Below, one piece after another: positions 12,251 to 25,994 of a stretch of DNA of 64,000 nucleotides; position 1 is the stretch's first letter, and every line of letters begins with the position of its first letter. Both the position numbers and the translations under genes were made by a program. The stretch is from Strigops habroptila (taxonomy: Eukaryota > Chordata > Aves > Psittaciformes > Psittacidae), in NCBI RefSeq assembly GCF_004027225.2, contig NC_044279.2, forward strand, positions 49,500,744 through 49,564,743, read 5' to 3'. The notes beneath the pieces are model-generated. The model was not told the DNA's origin. It ran no database searches and saw only the letters and a list, made by a program, of their open reading frames with translations.

Positions 12251-15100
12251 GAACCTCAGAAATTTATGGCTTAAGTTCTGTTTTTGTTTAAGGAAGATTT
12301 GTTGAAATTAATTACAATGGGGACTGCAAAATGTCCCTTTTTTGCATGTATATAGAAGCATAAACAAAATCCCTTTTATTCGGAGTCTACATGGCATTAC
12401 AACCTTTTCCACATCAATTTAAACTTTAGTTCTTCAGAAAAGGTGTTATTTACAGTAAAATCCTACGGTATTCAAAGTAATGTAATGTGTCTGGTCACAG
12501 CTGATGAAGACATTGTTTTCTAGAATGGATGGTAAAGTTCATTGGAGCATTAAAGAGGGTATTCTTGGTATCTCATATGTAGATACAGTCTAGACACTTG
12601 AATAATCAGCAGAGTCATTAGAATGTCTGCCTGTAAGAATACCAGTGTTGATGGTGAGAAAACGCTCATCATATTGTCTTTTTTCCCTATTTTTCTTAGC
12701 ATCTGACCTTTCATGTTTAGATACTAATTTGCCCTAGTTGTAGTTTGTCTTTCCATTTCTTCTTTTTCTTTTGGTTCAAGAGCTGGGACGGGAAAATAGT
12801 ATGGAAGCCCCACTGATGTGTTTTCATTGAATAATAACAGAAGTTAACTGACTGATATTATGCATTCCTAATTAATTTTATTTACAGCATCGGAGATTAG
12901 AAAAGCACTTTCTAATATAAATCAAACCATTGTTTTTCACAAATTCTTATTCCACTGTGCTCTTAGATTTGGAAAAAGATCAGTGCAAAGTTCTATCAAT
13001 ATTTTTTAATTAGGAAAAAACTTAAATGTGATCTCGGACTTCAAATAGATACATGGTCTTTCTGAGTACTAAAATGGTGGCATATGTGACTCCTGCTTCT
13101 CATAAGTCTCTTCTTTGAAAAGCACAATTAAGAGTGTGTTTGCTGCTATGTCCACCACATATTAGTTTTGCAGGAATTTTAAAGAAGGAATTTGCTTTTT
13201 GTCCAACAAGATGGGGCTGAAGTGCGACACGAGAGAAAATATATTCTAGTGGGTTTTTAATAGATTTAGAAAAAAATACTGTTTGTCTTACAGAAACAAG
13301 TAAAGGGCCTCCTGTGACACAGAAGATTTTGTAAGCACACTGAACTGGCAATCAGCTAATCTCTAGTGTCAGAACGATATCAGTAATTGGATCCCCTATG
13401 AAACAGCAGGAGTCAGTGGTGGGTGGATTGTTTCTTTGCAGTGCAATGCAGGCAGCTGAGTTCTCTGTGCTCAGCTGTGAGGTTGTGGGAGCATGATTGC
13501 CACAGTACCAGGAGAATTGAGGCAGGTTTTTAATTACTGCTTTATTGAATTATTTGGTATTATTTCTTGCAAGTGCGCAGTGAAGCACCATGTGAGAATA
13601 CGAATTTCTACTCAGTTGATCGTGGGTGGTGGCACTTCTGCTGCATGCTTGTAGCCTGCTTGTGTCTTAGTTTTATATTATTCGTGAAAGATACCACTTT
13701 TAGATTTCCATAGTTAACATAGGTAAATTTTTGAGTCAGAAACAACATTATTAATGTGCTTGTGATGTTATGATTGAAAGTCACAAGAGAGATTTCAGCT
13801 TTACAGGGTGCCTTCGTGGGAATGCCTTGTTGTTTGAGAACAAAACCAACCCAAAATGTAGAAGGCAGAAATAAGAAAGGATTTTATTTTCTGTTGTTTT
13901 TAATATGTAGGCCTGTTTTGACTCAACTAATTATCAGAAGTCCCTGTTCTGCTGTGATTATTTTCACCAAGAGCAATAACTCCTACAAGACAGACACCCT
14001 GGTATTTTGAAAGAGTGGTTTAAATATGTATGTGTATGGTTTTTTTGCATCTTTTTGATGTTTAAATTAATTTTACAGACAGCCACGGATGTAAGAGATG
14101 CTCTTTCTCTTTTAACTGCCTCAGTCCATACTTCTGCAAAATAGTACAGCATATTTTTCAAGCCGTTTAGGTCTCTAAAAGGCTAACTTTGAAATCGCTA
14201 AAATGAGAAGTAAAGCTAAGCCTTTGAAACTGTATAAACAAATGGTTATTATCATATAATGTATTTAGCATGACCTGAACAACAGTTTCAAGCTTTCGAA
14301 GTTGATTTTTTTCCCCCCAGATTTGACATAATTTTCCCTCCCCCATCACCTGCAACTGTTATTGATGCTTGAATAGCCAAAATACTTGGAATCTGTTTTC
14401 CTATCTTATGCTAAACCTGGAAGACCTCAAAGTTAGTCCCTATTCCATTAAGCACAATTGGAAATGGAGAATGTCACTGGGGCGAATTTATATAGGTGGG
14501 AAATAGAGAATATATAGGCAGGGGAATACATAGAAGGAGCATTTTAAGACAGGTTTTATTTATAATTGATGCTTTTGTGTTCTACATTCATATTCTCTTT
14601 TAATAACTTATTAAGAAACTATCTCATTTTCAGTGTTTATCCTGATCCGCAGGGCCACTTGATTTGTTACTTTGCAGATCAGAAAGAAGCAAATAGAGGG
14701 AGAACAGTGTTGTGCCTTCTCAGTCATGTGCCATTGCTGTATGCACTGTAACTACAGTAAACTGCTGTTTCATGCAGTTAAAGCAGGATTAAAACTGACT
14801 TTGTAAAGAGATCAAGGAAGGATGGTTTAAAGCCAGTAAGTTTTAATAACTTTTCAGAAAAAGAAATAATTTGATCTGACTGGGCATAGAAAAGCAGGGA
14901 GTTTCTGGAAGGCATCACTGCAAAAAGGAATCACCAATTCTAGTAGTTACTCAGCCCCGTTATTTGTCCTTCGTTTTGTCTTTTCTCTTTGATACTTGCT
15001 TCTTTTCCAAGAACTGTTTCATAGAAGGTAGTTCTTTAAATGAAAGTCTTTACTACTGGTGAGCTCAAATCAGTTTTGGCTTTTCTGCCCTATTTTGATT

Positions 15101-15120
15101 AAATAATAATAATAATAAAA
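15101..15120. repeat. AAT microsatellite
   Basis: Tandem AAT units followed by A-rich sequence. Confidence 0.9.
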
Positions 15121-18100
15121 AAGGAAAAAAAAAAGAGGTGTATTGGCCTAATTTATTGTTTGTCTAATGAATGCTACACAGAGAAGTAAAGTCTCCGCTT
15201 GCAGAGTTCTTAAATATCTGACCATGTCTTTACCCTAGCTTTACTGGGGTGCTAGCCCTGGAGCATTCATTCAGAGATAGGTTTGGGGTTTTTCCTCTTT
15301 CTTTTCAAAACTGCTGCTCTGGTAGACACACACACTGTTATGTTTGGGGTTTTTTTTTTACATTGTTTCACAACCCCCATTTCCTGCCATAATTTCCCCA
15401 GTCTTAAAATGTTTTTCTCCTGTAAGTTAAGCAAGTTTTCTGTGAGAAGGCATTATGTGCAGGATTTTGCTGCAGCCACTTTTCACATTTAGAGTACTGC
15501 TTTTCCAGCTTATTTTGGCAGATAGAGCAAAGTGATAAGATCGCTATGTAGGAAAGTTGAACAAATACATCAGTGCTGTACTTGGCACTGATATTTTTCC
15601 AAATACCCCATTTTCTTAGTTGTCTTTTTTATATTCCACATAATCCCAGTCTCACAGTTTCAGGGTCTTAATAAGATCCCAACTTGCTGGTTAGCACTTC
15701 TCTGTAGATATTTTTTCAACAACATTATACAAAAGGTAGTTTCCTTCCCTTTATTTTCTTTATGTGAGAAATGCCATTTAGGTTTTACTTTACAATGCCC
15801 AAATATACATTTTTTCACCTGCTTTTCCTGTGGCTTGGTGTGCGGTAAGATAGCTTCTTGGTTCTTAGTGCTGGGTTGCTCTGACAGGCTGTGTTGACTA
15901 ATTGGTCTCTGCCATTTTCTTGATCTTTACCTCCTTTCTCTTGCTTTCCTAGTTAGAGTGGAGCCTCAATGAGAACAGCCCACAGGAAGCGCTCTCCTTG
16001 AGCTTCTGACAACCACCTTGTCTCTTGCTTGGTGCTATTATTAACAAAACAAAAGCAAAAGTCCTCATGTGGGCTTCCTGAGAGTAGCGAGGAGTCAAAC
16101 TGTGAATTGAACATCTTTTGCCTGCATGTCAACTAAGAAAGAAACAGCTGAGTAATGTTTGAGGAACAGATGGATAGGCTTTTTAAGATCACCAGAAACT
16201 AACTGTTAAGTTTTTGGTACTGTTTCTTTTAAAAGAAATAATAATAAAAAAGGAATAGTATGGTGTCTTATTTAGTAAGGTAATAGTCCTAAGAACTGAC
16301 TCACAAGGCAGGCATATTATAAGTACAGTACTCCATTCTCACACACTGTATATAACTTATAGAATCCTTCTGCTCTTCAGAATGAGTAAGTCCATATCGA
16401 AATGGATAGCATTAGCAGTGTTCAGAAAAATGAAAGAAATTGGTGCTGTGATTTAATATTGTATTTCCTGCTTCACTAGAATTTTAAGTCAGTTCAGAAA
16501 TTACAGAGAAGCTTTCTATTCACAGTGTTTCATGTCATTGTTTTAAAAACATTTTCTGGTGAATTGATGCCACTGTAGAGCGGAAAAGACAACTTTTTAA
16601 TGTGAAATTCAAGTTGGGAATTTTCATCAGATGCAAATAGAACATTTTATGCATTCAGATTTAAAGTTCCACTTTAAAAGTGTACTGAGCAGAACACAGG
16701 AAGTTACAATGACAGCATCTAAACTGTCTTTATTCTGCCCAATCAAAATTCCCTGTAATATGACTGTGTTTTAAAGATTTCAGCATTCATGATGCTAAGA
16801 AATGAATAGCAAGTTGATTCTTTTTTTTCTACATATTTTCTTTTTCCTTAAGACAGAAGACAAACAAATGATCCAAAGTTAAAGCTTAGGTAGTCAAACC
16901 AAGGCAGCTGCACAATGTGGCAGCCACCACCAGCTACCATGGACGGTGGCCACCAAAGTTGTTGGCCTTCAGGCTAAAAGCTCAGCTTTAATTTCTGACT
17001 CCTGGGTCCATTCTTCCTTATTGTACAGACTCATGGAAGTCAGTGTAATTGTTTCAATGGACCATCAACAGAGAAGTTTCATTTACTTCTTTTTTGCCTG
17101 ACTTCAGGTAGCTCATATATATACGTATACATACAAAAACCTCCCAAGGTATGTAGATTAATTTTCATTGATAACTTGGTTTAAGTGCAGTTTTCCCCTC
17201 TCTCTCACTGTCCTTCTGTCTTTCCATCTCCCTCTCCTTCTCCTCTCCTCTTTTTAAATTTATATTTGCAGAAGATTTAGATTTAAAAATATGGAAGTTT
17301 GTACAATTGAATTTTAGTTATGATCACTCAGGACTAAAAATACAGGTGCTAAATTCCTTAACCATTTAAAAACATTTTAATTACTAATTATACCTGTACA
17401 AAACCATTGTTTCTAATGAGCGCAAATCTGCAATTCAAGGATATGGTGTATTTTTCATACATTTCAGTAGACTAAATGGCTTATAACAGCTTTTATTGTA
17501 TAGCACATACAAAAAAAATTAACTTCAACGTTTTCTCAGTAATATGCAAAGCAAAAGTTCTGACAAAATTTACTAAGTTGTGGTTTTACCTGGCATCCAG
17601 AGTTTAAAAAGTTAAGATCTGAAATCACTTTCTTGGCAAAGAGGTGACAAAGTGCAAGGTATTGTCTCTTACTGCCAGCGGCCACCTCCTTCACTCCTCT
17701 GTGCTCTGGGAAGAGCTGAGGTCCTATTGATGGATGACTCTGGGTGGCCACAAGAATGAACCCTCTGAAGTTTGTTCCTTCTGCCCAGTGGTGGTGGTTG
17801 GTTGTTTCTGCTGTGGTCTGTGGAAGCCGGCCCTTTCCTGGACTTGCCTTTGAACCAAGGTGGGGAGCAATAGGACAGAGCAGGCCTGAACTTGGCAACA
17901 AACAACTTTTAAAGGTTTTCAGTGAAGACAAGAAGAGAAGCTTAGGGGAGGAGATGGGAGTGTTGCCTGGCCCATTTTGGCTGCTACCAAGTGCCTTTCT
18001 GTATTTCTAACGAGTTGGTGCAGGCATTTTCCTTAAAAAAAAACCAAAATGCGTAAAATTTGGATGTACGTCATCATATATGCAGCAGACAGACAACTTC

Positions 18101-18437
18101 TGGGACCCTTTGACTTCAAATCTCTTAACTGAATAGACAACACCAAATGAGTAGTGTTAGCACACTTTGTGGGGGGAAGCGAAGCAGAATTATGACAGCT
18201 TATTCTTTGCTAGAGCTTGCTGCCTTTAATTGCTCATAGCTGTTGGTACATGTGACCACCTTTTCTTTTCTGTTATTCTGTAAGCAGATTTAAGGTAATG
18301 CCCCTCACAAAAAACAGAACAGAAATGGATTCTAAATGAGGAAAGCCATTCAAAGACTTTTTTCAAAACTAAATAATCTATGCACAGTACCTATCATTGT
18401 TGTTCTTGGAAATGAAGGTAAGATTTCTAGTGTGAGA

Positions 18438-18518
18438 CATCCCTGCTTGTGGCAGGGGGGTTGGAACTAGATGGTCTTAAGGTCCCTTCCAGCCCAAACC
18501 GTTCTATGATTCTATGAT
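18438..18518 (+). mobile_element. short CR1 LINE 3' end
   Basis: The terminal ~80 bases of a CR1 copy in + orientation: GGTTGGAACTAGATGGTCTT, then AGGTCCCTTCCAGCCC, then TTCTATGATTCTATGA at the 3' end. Severe 5' truncation of this kind is typical of the family. Confidence 0.88.
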
Positions 18519-18889
18519 TTTGAGAAGGAATTAGAAGATTGTTTATATTGGTTGTGGGTTTTTACTCACTACTGTATCAACCCTTGTTTGCTGATCAGGT
18601 AGGTTCATTTGCAAATATGAAGGGAGGGGAATGAGATGATTCAGGAGAAAACCTGTGTGATATAAAGCCTTCTATTACATAATAGGAATCAAAATGCAAA
18701 CTCCACTAGTAGATTCAGTAGTTAACAGTTATTATTTAGTCAATAGCAAAATGGGAAATCAAGATGATACCAGCTTGGTATTTTTGAAAAATTTTTCAAT
18801 CTGAAGCAAAATGTATTTGCTGATGCTAATGGACATTGTAGGTGCATGGGGAATGAAGCTGGAGATATTTTGTAAGTTGTCTCTTATTT

Positions 18890-18905
18890 AATGATCATGA
18901 TCATT
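18890..18905. repeat. 16-base perfect palindrome
   Basis: AATGATCATGATCATT is identical to its reverse complement and contains two overlapping TGATCA units. Confidence 0.95.
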
Positions 18906-21900
18906 TACCAAATTTCTGTGGTAAATGAGGCCAGATGTTAGATGGAAAGTTGTCTGTTTTGCTTGCATTTTAATATTTTTTAACCTTTCTTCCTGTGCTG
19001 TTTATGCTTGTGTACAGTTTCTATTAAGGTCAGTGGATGTAGGATCATGCCATTATTTCACAGTTTTATTGAGTTTTATTGGAAAAAATGTTCATATAGA
19101 CCCTGAAAATGTTTAATCTTTCAGAGGAGACAGACCGCATTAAAATTTTGTTTAGAGAATGAGGAAGTAGAGTCAATAGATGGTATTTGCATTACTAGCA
19201 AGTGCTAGAAATGTTTTTGTGGTTTAGTTCTCACTTGATGATGAGGGAAAATAGTAAGGAAGGAAGGCATTTTTTTGCAAGTGCTTTTACTCATCAGTCT
19301 GTTCTACGAGTATAACAGAATTTCTGGTTGGTCATATGGAAATGACTGAAAAATGTCTGTGAAATTGAGAAAAAACATCTGCAAATTTACCATATTCAGT
19401 AAAAGCTCATCTATTTTTAATATATGCTGTGAGTTCATATTTATGTCCCTTTGTCAGTAAGCTAGTCTGAAAGAGTTTAATTGGGAAGTACCTTTTACTC
19501 TTTTCCTCAGTGGGATTGTGCTTTCAAACCTATTCCAATTCATCATCAGTCTTGTACAAATTATCTTAGAAAGCCCAAGGAAAAATCAATGGGAATATTT
19601 CCCTCAGGGTCCACCATACTGATTACAAAATATCCATGCTTAATACTAAGTCTATGCTTATATCTTTGCAACTGATCATGAAATAGATTCAATGTGTACA
19701 TTCATATGGAGCCAATGATTTTCCAAGTGCTTCCAGTGCTGGTAAATTTGTAACGACTTGTGTTTACACTAAGCTGTGCTTTGCACTTCTGACAAAAATA
19801 CATATGTAAGTTCCAGGGCATAACATGAGTGTTCATTTTCTCAGCACATGTGCAAATCTTGACAGTGTATATCAGAACATCTCTCATTTTGAACTAGCTC
19901 TGCTAACACTGTCAACTTCTGTAATAACCTTTTAACTTTCCTAGGATGAATTACAAATGTTTGCACTCATGCAAAGCATAAATATTAATGTCGACATTGT
20001 CATGTAACAGTGACTTGTCATTCCCACCAGCTGCATGATCCTATAATGTACAATAGCAGCTGGAACTCAGCTGTGAAATGAAACCCATACAGTTGGCGTT
20101 TGGGGATCCCTATGTTAGTGTTGCCAAATTTCTATGGAGTGTGACATCCTGTTTGGTTGTTAGGTTGGAGGTTTTTGTGTTCGTGTTTTGTTTTGTTTGA
20201 AGAATGCAAAACTTTTACAAATAGTGTTTTTGTTTACCTTCTACTAGGCTTTCAGAATTGTCAGTGCTAATGTTTTGATAAAAGTTTATTTTTCTTTTAT
20301 TGTTTAGCTTAACTTTTGCAATGGCGGAAAAACAGCCTGAATTTTGTCAGACTGAAGGCTAAATTCTTTTACAGATGAGGACAAAATTAGATTAAGTTCC
20401 CTATTTTTGGAGAACTTCAGTAATGTTAACAATCCTTCACTTCCTACAGCAAATTTCTGATGGCTATGGAGTTGTTCAGTGTTAGCACCACTGCTGTCAG
20501 AAAGGAGATGTCTAAGTAGCGGCAGGGGAGACATCTAATTTACCACTGGTATTTTTAAACCCGTGACAGAATGCTGAAGGCAGTAGGAGGTACAGAGTTT
20601 CCACAATGTTCACCTTATTACAGATTTCTGATGCCTGGTCTTATTTCAGTTTTACAGGCAAGGAGGTGTTAAATTTTGTCATGTCTGTTCTCCTATGTAT
20701 GAAAATGAGTGTTCGACTGTTCAGAAGCTATGTAAAATTACTGACATCTTTAGAATCCCTTCCTTTTGCCCAAGAATGTTATTTTACACATGATGAAAAT
20801 GCTGTTCCTCTTTCCCAAACTACTATCACACACCAGCCTTGTTTGCTCAGTCTCTGGAATTAGAGCATGATTGTTTTACCACGAGCAATCGCTGGTTGCC
20901 GCCTTAAGTATTTTAAGACATGTTTGCTGCTCTGTGACCTGGTGGGTGCCTTAGATTTTAAAATTCCTGCTGTCAGAACTCGCCAGAGGCCGCAGGCAGG
21001 TCACTGAAGAGGGTGTCCCATTTATATCCTACCCAGAATTAGGGGGATTTCTTAGGAATAATGGAGTTCGGCAAGTGGTAGTCTTGCAACAAAAGTCCAA
21101 AACTGGGTGCCCTGTGCTTCTTCCTGCTGTGGCCAGCATAACACATCTGCGGTCAGTGGTGCTGGTGCTTTCTTGGAGGGATGGATAACTTTAGCTTGCT
21201 TGTTGTGGATATGGGGTTTATCGAACTCTGCAACTTAAAAGCATTGTTTATTAAACCAATCAAACAAGGGAATTAAACAGATTATAGGCTTACCGTAGAG
21301 CAAATGAAAGACAGAAAGCACATAATTGGAAGGAGGAGTGTTTTGACAGCTTCTGCAGATGGCAGCAGACAGAAGGGAGGATTGCATTCCTAAAGTGTAA
21401 CTTTTTATTAATAAGGTTCAAATAATTCTAGCAGCTCTTTTGAGAGTATTTTATTTGTCATGAATAGTATGGCTGGATTTCTTTCTAGATATAGGTTATG
21501 ACAGTTTTACTTAGGGGTTTTTTTTTTTTCATGTTTCAGAACACTTTCTGAGCAATGCCATTGTGCAGATTGTGTACTCATTTTTGAAGCACAGCTCTGA
21601 TTTGTTTTTGTAATGATGTGTGTTCTCCAGAAGGATCAGGAGTTCAGTATTGCCTCAGAGACTTTGCACTATTTTATCACTCAGCAGTGTTTTCACATTC
21701 AGTATCATGTCTGAAGCAAAATATTTAAATGGAAGATTATTTCAGAATACTGACTTTCCAGAAACAGATATAAAGATAAAAATAATACAGTGAAGATTTT
21801 TTTTTTTTCCCCCACATGCTTTTGGCTTTTGGCTTTTAAAAACCAGAAGGATTTCCGTAGGGATTTGCTTGTCTAAATCTATTTTCTCTCCAGCATATGA

Positions 21901-23357
21901 AATGACAGGCTATACAAAATGCCCAAATATTAATTTTTGTGGCATGTCTGTATATTCATCTGTCAACCTTCAGTGAATTTTCTAGTTTTCTATTAGCTTG
22001 TCCCAAACTGCTGGCAAGCTAAATTTCTCTAACAGGCATCAATTCACTGCATTAAATGCCTGTTCTGCCCTGCAAGACGTATTGATTATTTTTTCCTCAG
22101 CAAAGTGACAAATACCATTTTCATGACAATAATAGAGATTGATTACGATTTTATGGAACAGAGAAGGAGCCGATATTGCTGAAAGAACCTTGGGGCTTAT
22201 AAAAAATTAAAAAAAAATCGTTTGAATTAATACACAAATTAATGAATTCATCTGTTGCTGATGAAGCTGAAGCATTTTTGATATAATGGAAGGTACAGTA
22301 AATGCATGACCACTGCTGAAGTGAGGCAAGTTTAAATGTATTTATAACATCTGGTGTCTGAAATTACTTGGAGAAATGCTAGTAATCCATTTTGAAGAGC
22401 TCAGACTGAACTTTTTAAGACTTTAAGATAAATTTTTCAGTTTATTTAGGTATGCATGATCACGTACTAGTGAATATCGGCAGGGCTGGCTTTAGCAGTG
22501 GAAGCTGAATATGAAAGACTGAGGAAATATTGTCAGGTTTTGTGTAGGGGCATTTATTTTGAACCTGAAAGGAAATAAATTTCTTTAGGGGTTTTTTGTT
22601 AATTTTCATTTTCATCACGTTACATCTTTTGCTGAAGATACAAACTGTAGGTCAAACTCCTTCACCCTTGTTCTCACACTTTATCCACTCTTTAAATGAA
22701 GCTGGGAAGATAGCGAGGTTTTGAGATGAAGCCGAATATTTGAATTTGACACAGAGTTAGATTATTTATGACATTGTATCAAAGCAAATTATAACAACTG
22801 AATTCATTCTGTGTGCAATAGCATTTACAATTTGTATGCGTTTTTATATATTGTCTTGTCCTGAAACAGCACAAAACCTGTTGATGGACACTTTCATATA
22901 GGCAGGGTTTTGTGTGTGTGATATGGCTGTAAAACTCACCTCTCTCATTCAATTACCTTGTATAATTTTTAATACTTTTTAACTTAGAAAAATAGATTTT
23001 CCTGATTGATGTATAGTTGAAAAACTAAGGTTAGAGTGTGATGATGTAAGACTTTCAAACAAACTGGAAGGAAATACAGCAAAGAAAAAGATTACACTGA
23101 TAGCTATAGTCCCTGAAGTGACACTATAGTTTTCATTTATTCCCTGATATTCTCCATCAAGGTATATGAAGAACAATGTTTTTAGTCTAGGAAATGAAAT
23201 CTAGCAAACTAAGTTTACAGAGACAAGCCAGAGTAGTATGCAAAACTAAGTTTTCTGTCTCTTGCACATGTGACATCTCTGTATGACTTGGAAAATTTTA
23301 GTCTTGCCTCCCTAAAAAAAGTTGTAAATAATCACAGTTTTTATTCAGTGTCAAGCC

Positions 23358-23393
23358 AAAAAAAAAACACTTCCCCCCCCCCCCCAAAAAAAA
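23358..23393. repeat. A10 / C13 / A8 homopolymer tract
   Basis: An A run, ACTT-like spacer, thirteen C and eight A in succession. A G13 run on the - strand; prone to length polymorphism and sequencing error. Confidence 0.95.
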
Positions 23394-25910
23394 GTCTGGT
23401 TTGAGGGCAAATAAAGAGAATAAATGTTTCAGAATTAGGTATGAGGGCATTCTTTTTGGGTTTTTTAGCATACTTGCAAGTATGTTCAGATTATTTTTTT
23501 TCCATGAAATCGCAGGTGAACTATAAAGCTTAAAAAGAATTTTTGTTGTGATTTTTTCTTGAAATAATGAGATAATATACTGTTTTCCTTCTCTGTACCT
23601 GTATACATATATGCTGGGAAAAAAAGTAGAACAGCAGATAGTGAAAGCTGAGGATGCAATATTCAAATAAGAAGTGAAAGAGATAAAAAACTACACACAT
23701 CCCACTGGAACTTGCATAGAGCTTAATGGCTAAAGTAACAATAGAAGCAATTTCTGCATTTGACTGATGAGCTTCTGAACTGTTCACATACTCCTCTAAA
23801 ATTTTCTGCTGTATACTTGGAGTGCAAAAGTTATTTCAAAAGTGTATCTAAAATTGTCCAGCAGAATTTAAAGAAAAAGAAAGTAAAATAATGCCCTCAT
23901 TATAAAAAAAGAGTGGTTATGACCTTTTAAATGACAGTTGTAGTAGCAAAACAGCTGGAAAAACAGGTTGAAATTTTTCAAGGTGGCAGCTCTCTCTCAA
24001 GAGAAATGTCTTTGGAAGACCAGTTAGTTCAGCCTCTGGTTACATATGTTATGTGATTTTTGCAGGACATCCACCTGGGATTGCAGGAGTCCTGGTGTCG
24101 TTCACTGTTGGCTGTAAATTGTAAAATGTTGAGCTTCCTCTTGACTGATTTACAGTGTGCTAACAAGCATATTTATGCCCCAAGAGGTCAAGTAATTGGC
24201 ATTGTTAAAGATTTAGGAGCAATCCTAGTTCTCCGTTAAGTTTTCTTCTCTTGAAAAGAGAACTCCCTCCAGATGGGATTGAGAGGCTGCAGTTAGACTT
24301 GTGTGGAGCTGAGGAGCCTTAGAGCAACAATAATGCTGCACAAGCATGCATCCTTTCCCACTAGTGTCTCCTTTGGTCCATGAGCAGGTGGAATGGCACT
24401 TGCAGGGCGCCACCACCATTAAGCCTTTTAGGACCCAAATTAGTTTTATATAGAAGCAGTGGAGAAGTCTTAGTGAAGTGCTCTCCAAAGGAGGTGCAGT
24501 GGCAAAGGACCAAGGACACCCCACGTCCTGCTGCATACCTCAACCTTTCTCCTTAAATCATGGTGAACATGGGTTCTGCGGTTCTGGGTGGCCTTCCACA
24601 GTGTGCTTTAGCATCTCATTTAGGCTACTTCCATGATGGAGCTATCTGGAAGTGTGCAATATATTAAGTGATGCATTTCATTACTGTTTTCCAGTACAAA
24701 ATGCTAAATTCAGAGGAGTTCCATCAGCAATCAGTGTGTTCATAACAGTGCTGTGCTTCTACACCATTTTGTGAAGCACTAAAGTTCAGTGGCCATAAAA
24801 TGATGTCAGAAAATAAAAGTTAAAATGCGCTCTGTGACTTTTTGCTGATACAGAAAATGGGCCTGATTTGTTTATAGCAAAGTAATTCTATTTGACTGTG
24901 CAAGGCTAGGCAAATGTTTCGAAAAGTTATTTTAAATACTATCCACAGCTTGAATATATGCAATCAGGAAGCAATATATTACCAATGAAACAACACATAA
25001 ACTTCCTCGTAGGAATACTTGCTGAATTTTGTTTTACTGTTCTCATTTTGGCTTGGCGTGCTGAAAGAAACACTGTAGAAATTCTGCTTAAAACTGTGCT
25101 GTGCAAATTCATATTTGCAGCTAATTTTGGAAATGTAAATAGAGATTTGAAAATGCTTGTTTCTTACTTTAATTTTCACTTCAAAATATAAATTAATTTT
25201 AAATCATTAAAATGGAATATAATGCTAGCACGATTGATGATTTAAATTATCATTGCATTTGCTAATTTTCTAACATCATGTTTTCATAGTGAAATCTTTA
25301 AGTATTTAGCCAGATTAGGGGCTGTGGGATGAAGCCCTGCTTTCATTCAGTAGGTGAAGGACTGTTAAATCAGTCTCTGGAGTTATTTAACAGTTACCAA
25401 TTACTGCTGCATTGTAAACAATCAAAGTGCTTGTATCTGCAGGCAATAGATAACCTGAAAATCAAATATATCACCTCTGCCTAGATCCTGGAAGAGATTG
25501 TCCTGTCAACTAAAACAAGAATAAAAGATGTGATTGTAAATAACATTCGTGGGACAAGCAGGTTAGTAACATTCATTTAAAAAATAAATAAAGAGCCACC
25601 GGTAGCAGGCAGTTGACATTAATTGAACATGTAGCAGAAAGCAAAGCCTTAAGAAACTTGCAAACATGTATACGTTCAATTGGCTTTGCTCCCTGATTGT
25701 TTTAAGTTATGGTTTGCCATCTTCTGATGTGAAGGTTACTTTTGTCTATTCCTTACAAGAAGGTGTAGCGTAGAACACTGATCCTTTTGGAGGTTTTAGG
25801 AACCTCTGCAGTTCGGCTCCTTTCAGTAATGGAATGACTGCTAGCACTACATTTTTCCTTATGTAAGGGTTGTGTTTATGGCTAAATGCAGACCTTATAA
25901 TATGAGAATT

Positions 25911-25994
25911 AATTGAATTAATTCAATTGAATAGTGTTTCTTACCTGTTATTAACAGGTTTTTTCTAGTTTTGTTTCTCATTATCAATGATAAT
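25911..25994. repeat. cluster of three short perfect inverted repeats
   Basis: 25911-25928 is an 18-base perfect palindrome (AATTGAATT and its complement). 25943-25959 has arms ACCTGTTA/TAACAGGT with a 1-base spacer. 25980-25994 has arms ATTATCA/TGATAAT with a 1-base spacer. All are AT-rich. Confidence 0.9.

Larger units (their letters stand above)
11983..18437. other. non-coding; hairpin and simple repeats, no gene seen
   Basis: Contains the 30-base perfect hairpin at 12221-12250, an AAT repeat at 15101-15120, and a GC-richer block at 17640-18010 that is open on both strands but matches no family I know. A T/C-rich tract is found near 17195-17255. Confidence 0.6.

Noticed and set aside
23298..23666. 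122-codon - strand open frame
   Set aside because: Runs through homopolymers (A10/C13/A8); composition-driven.
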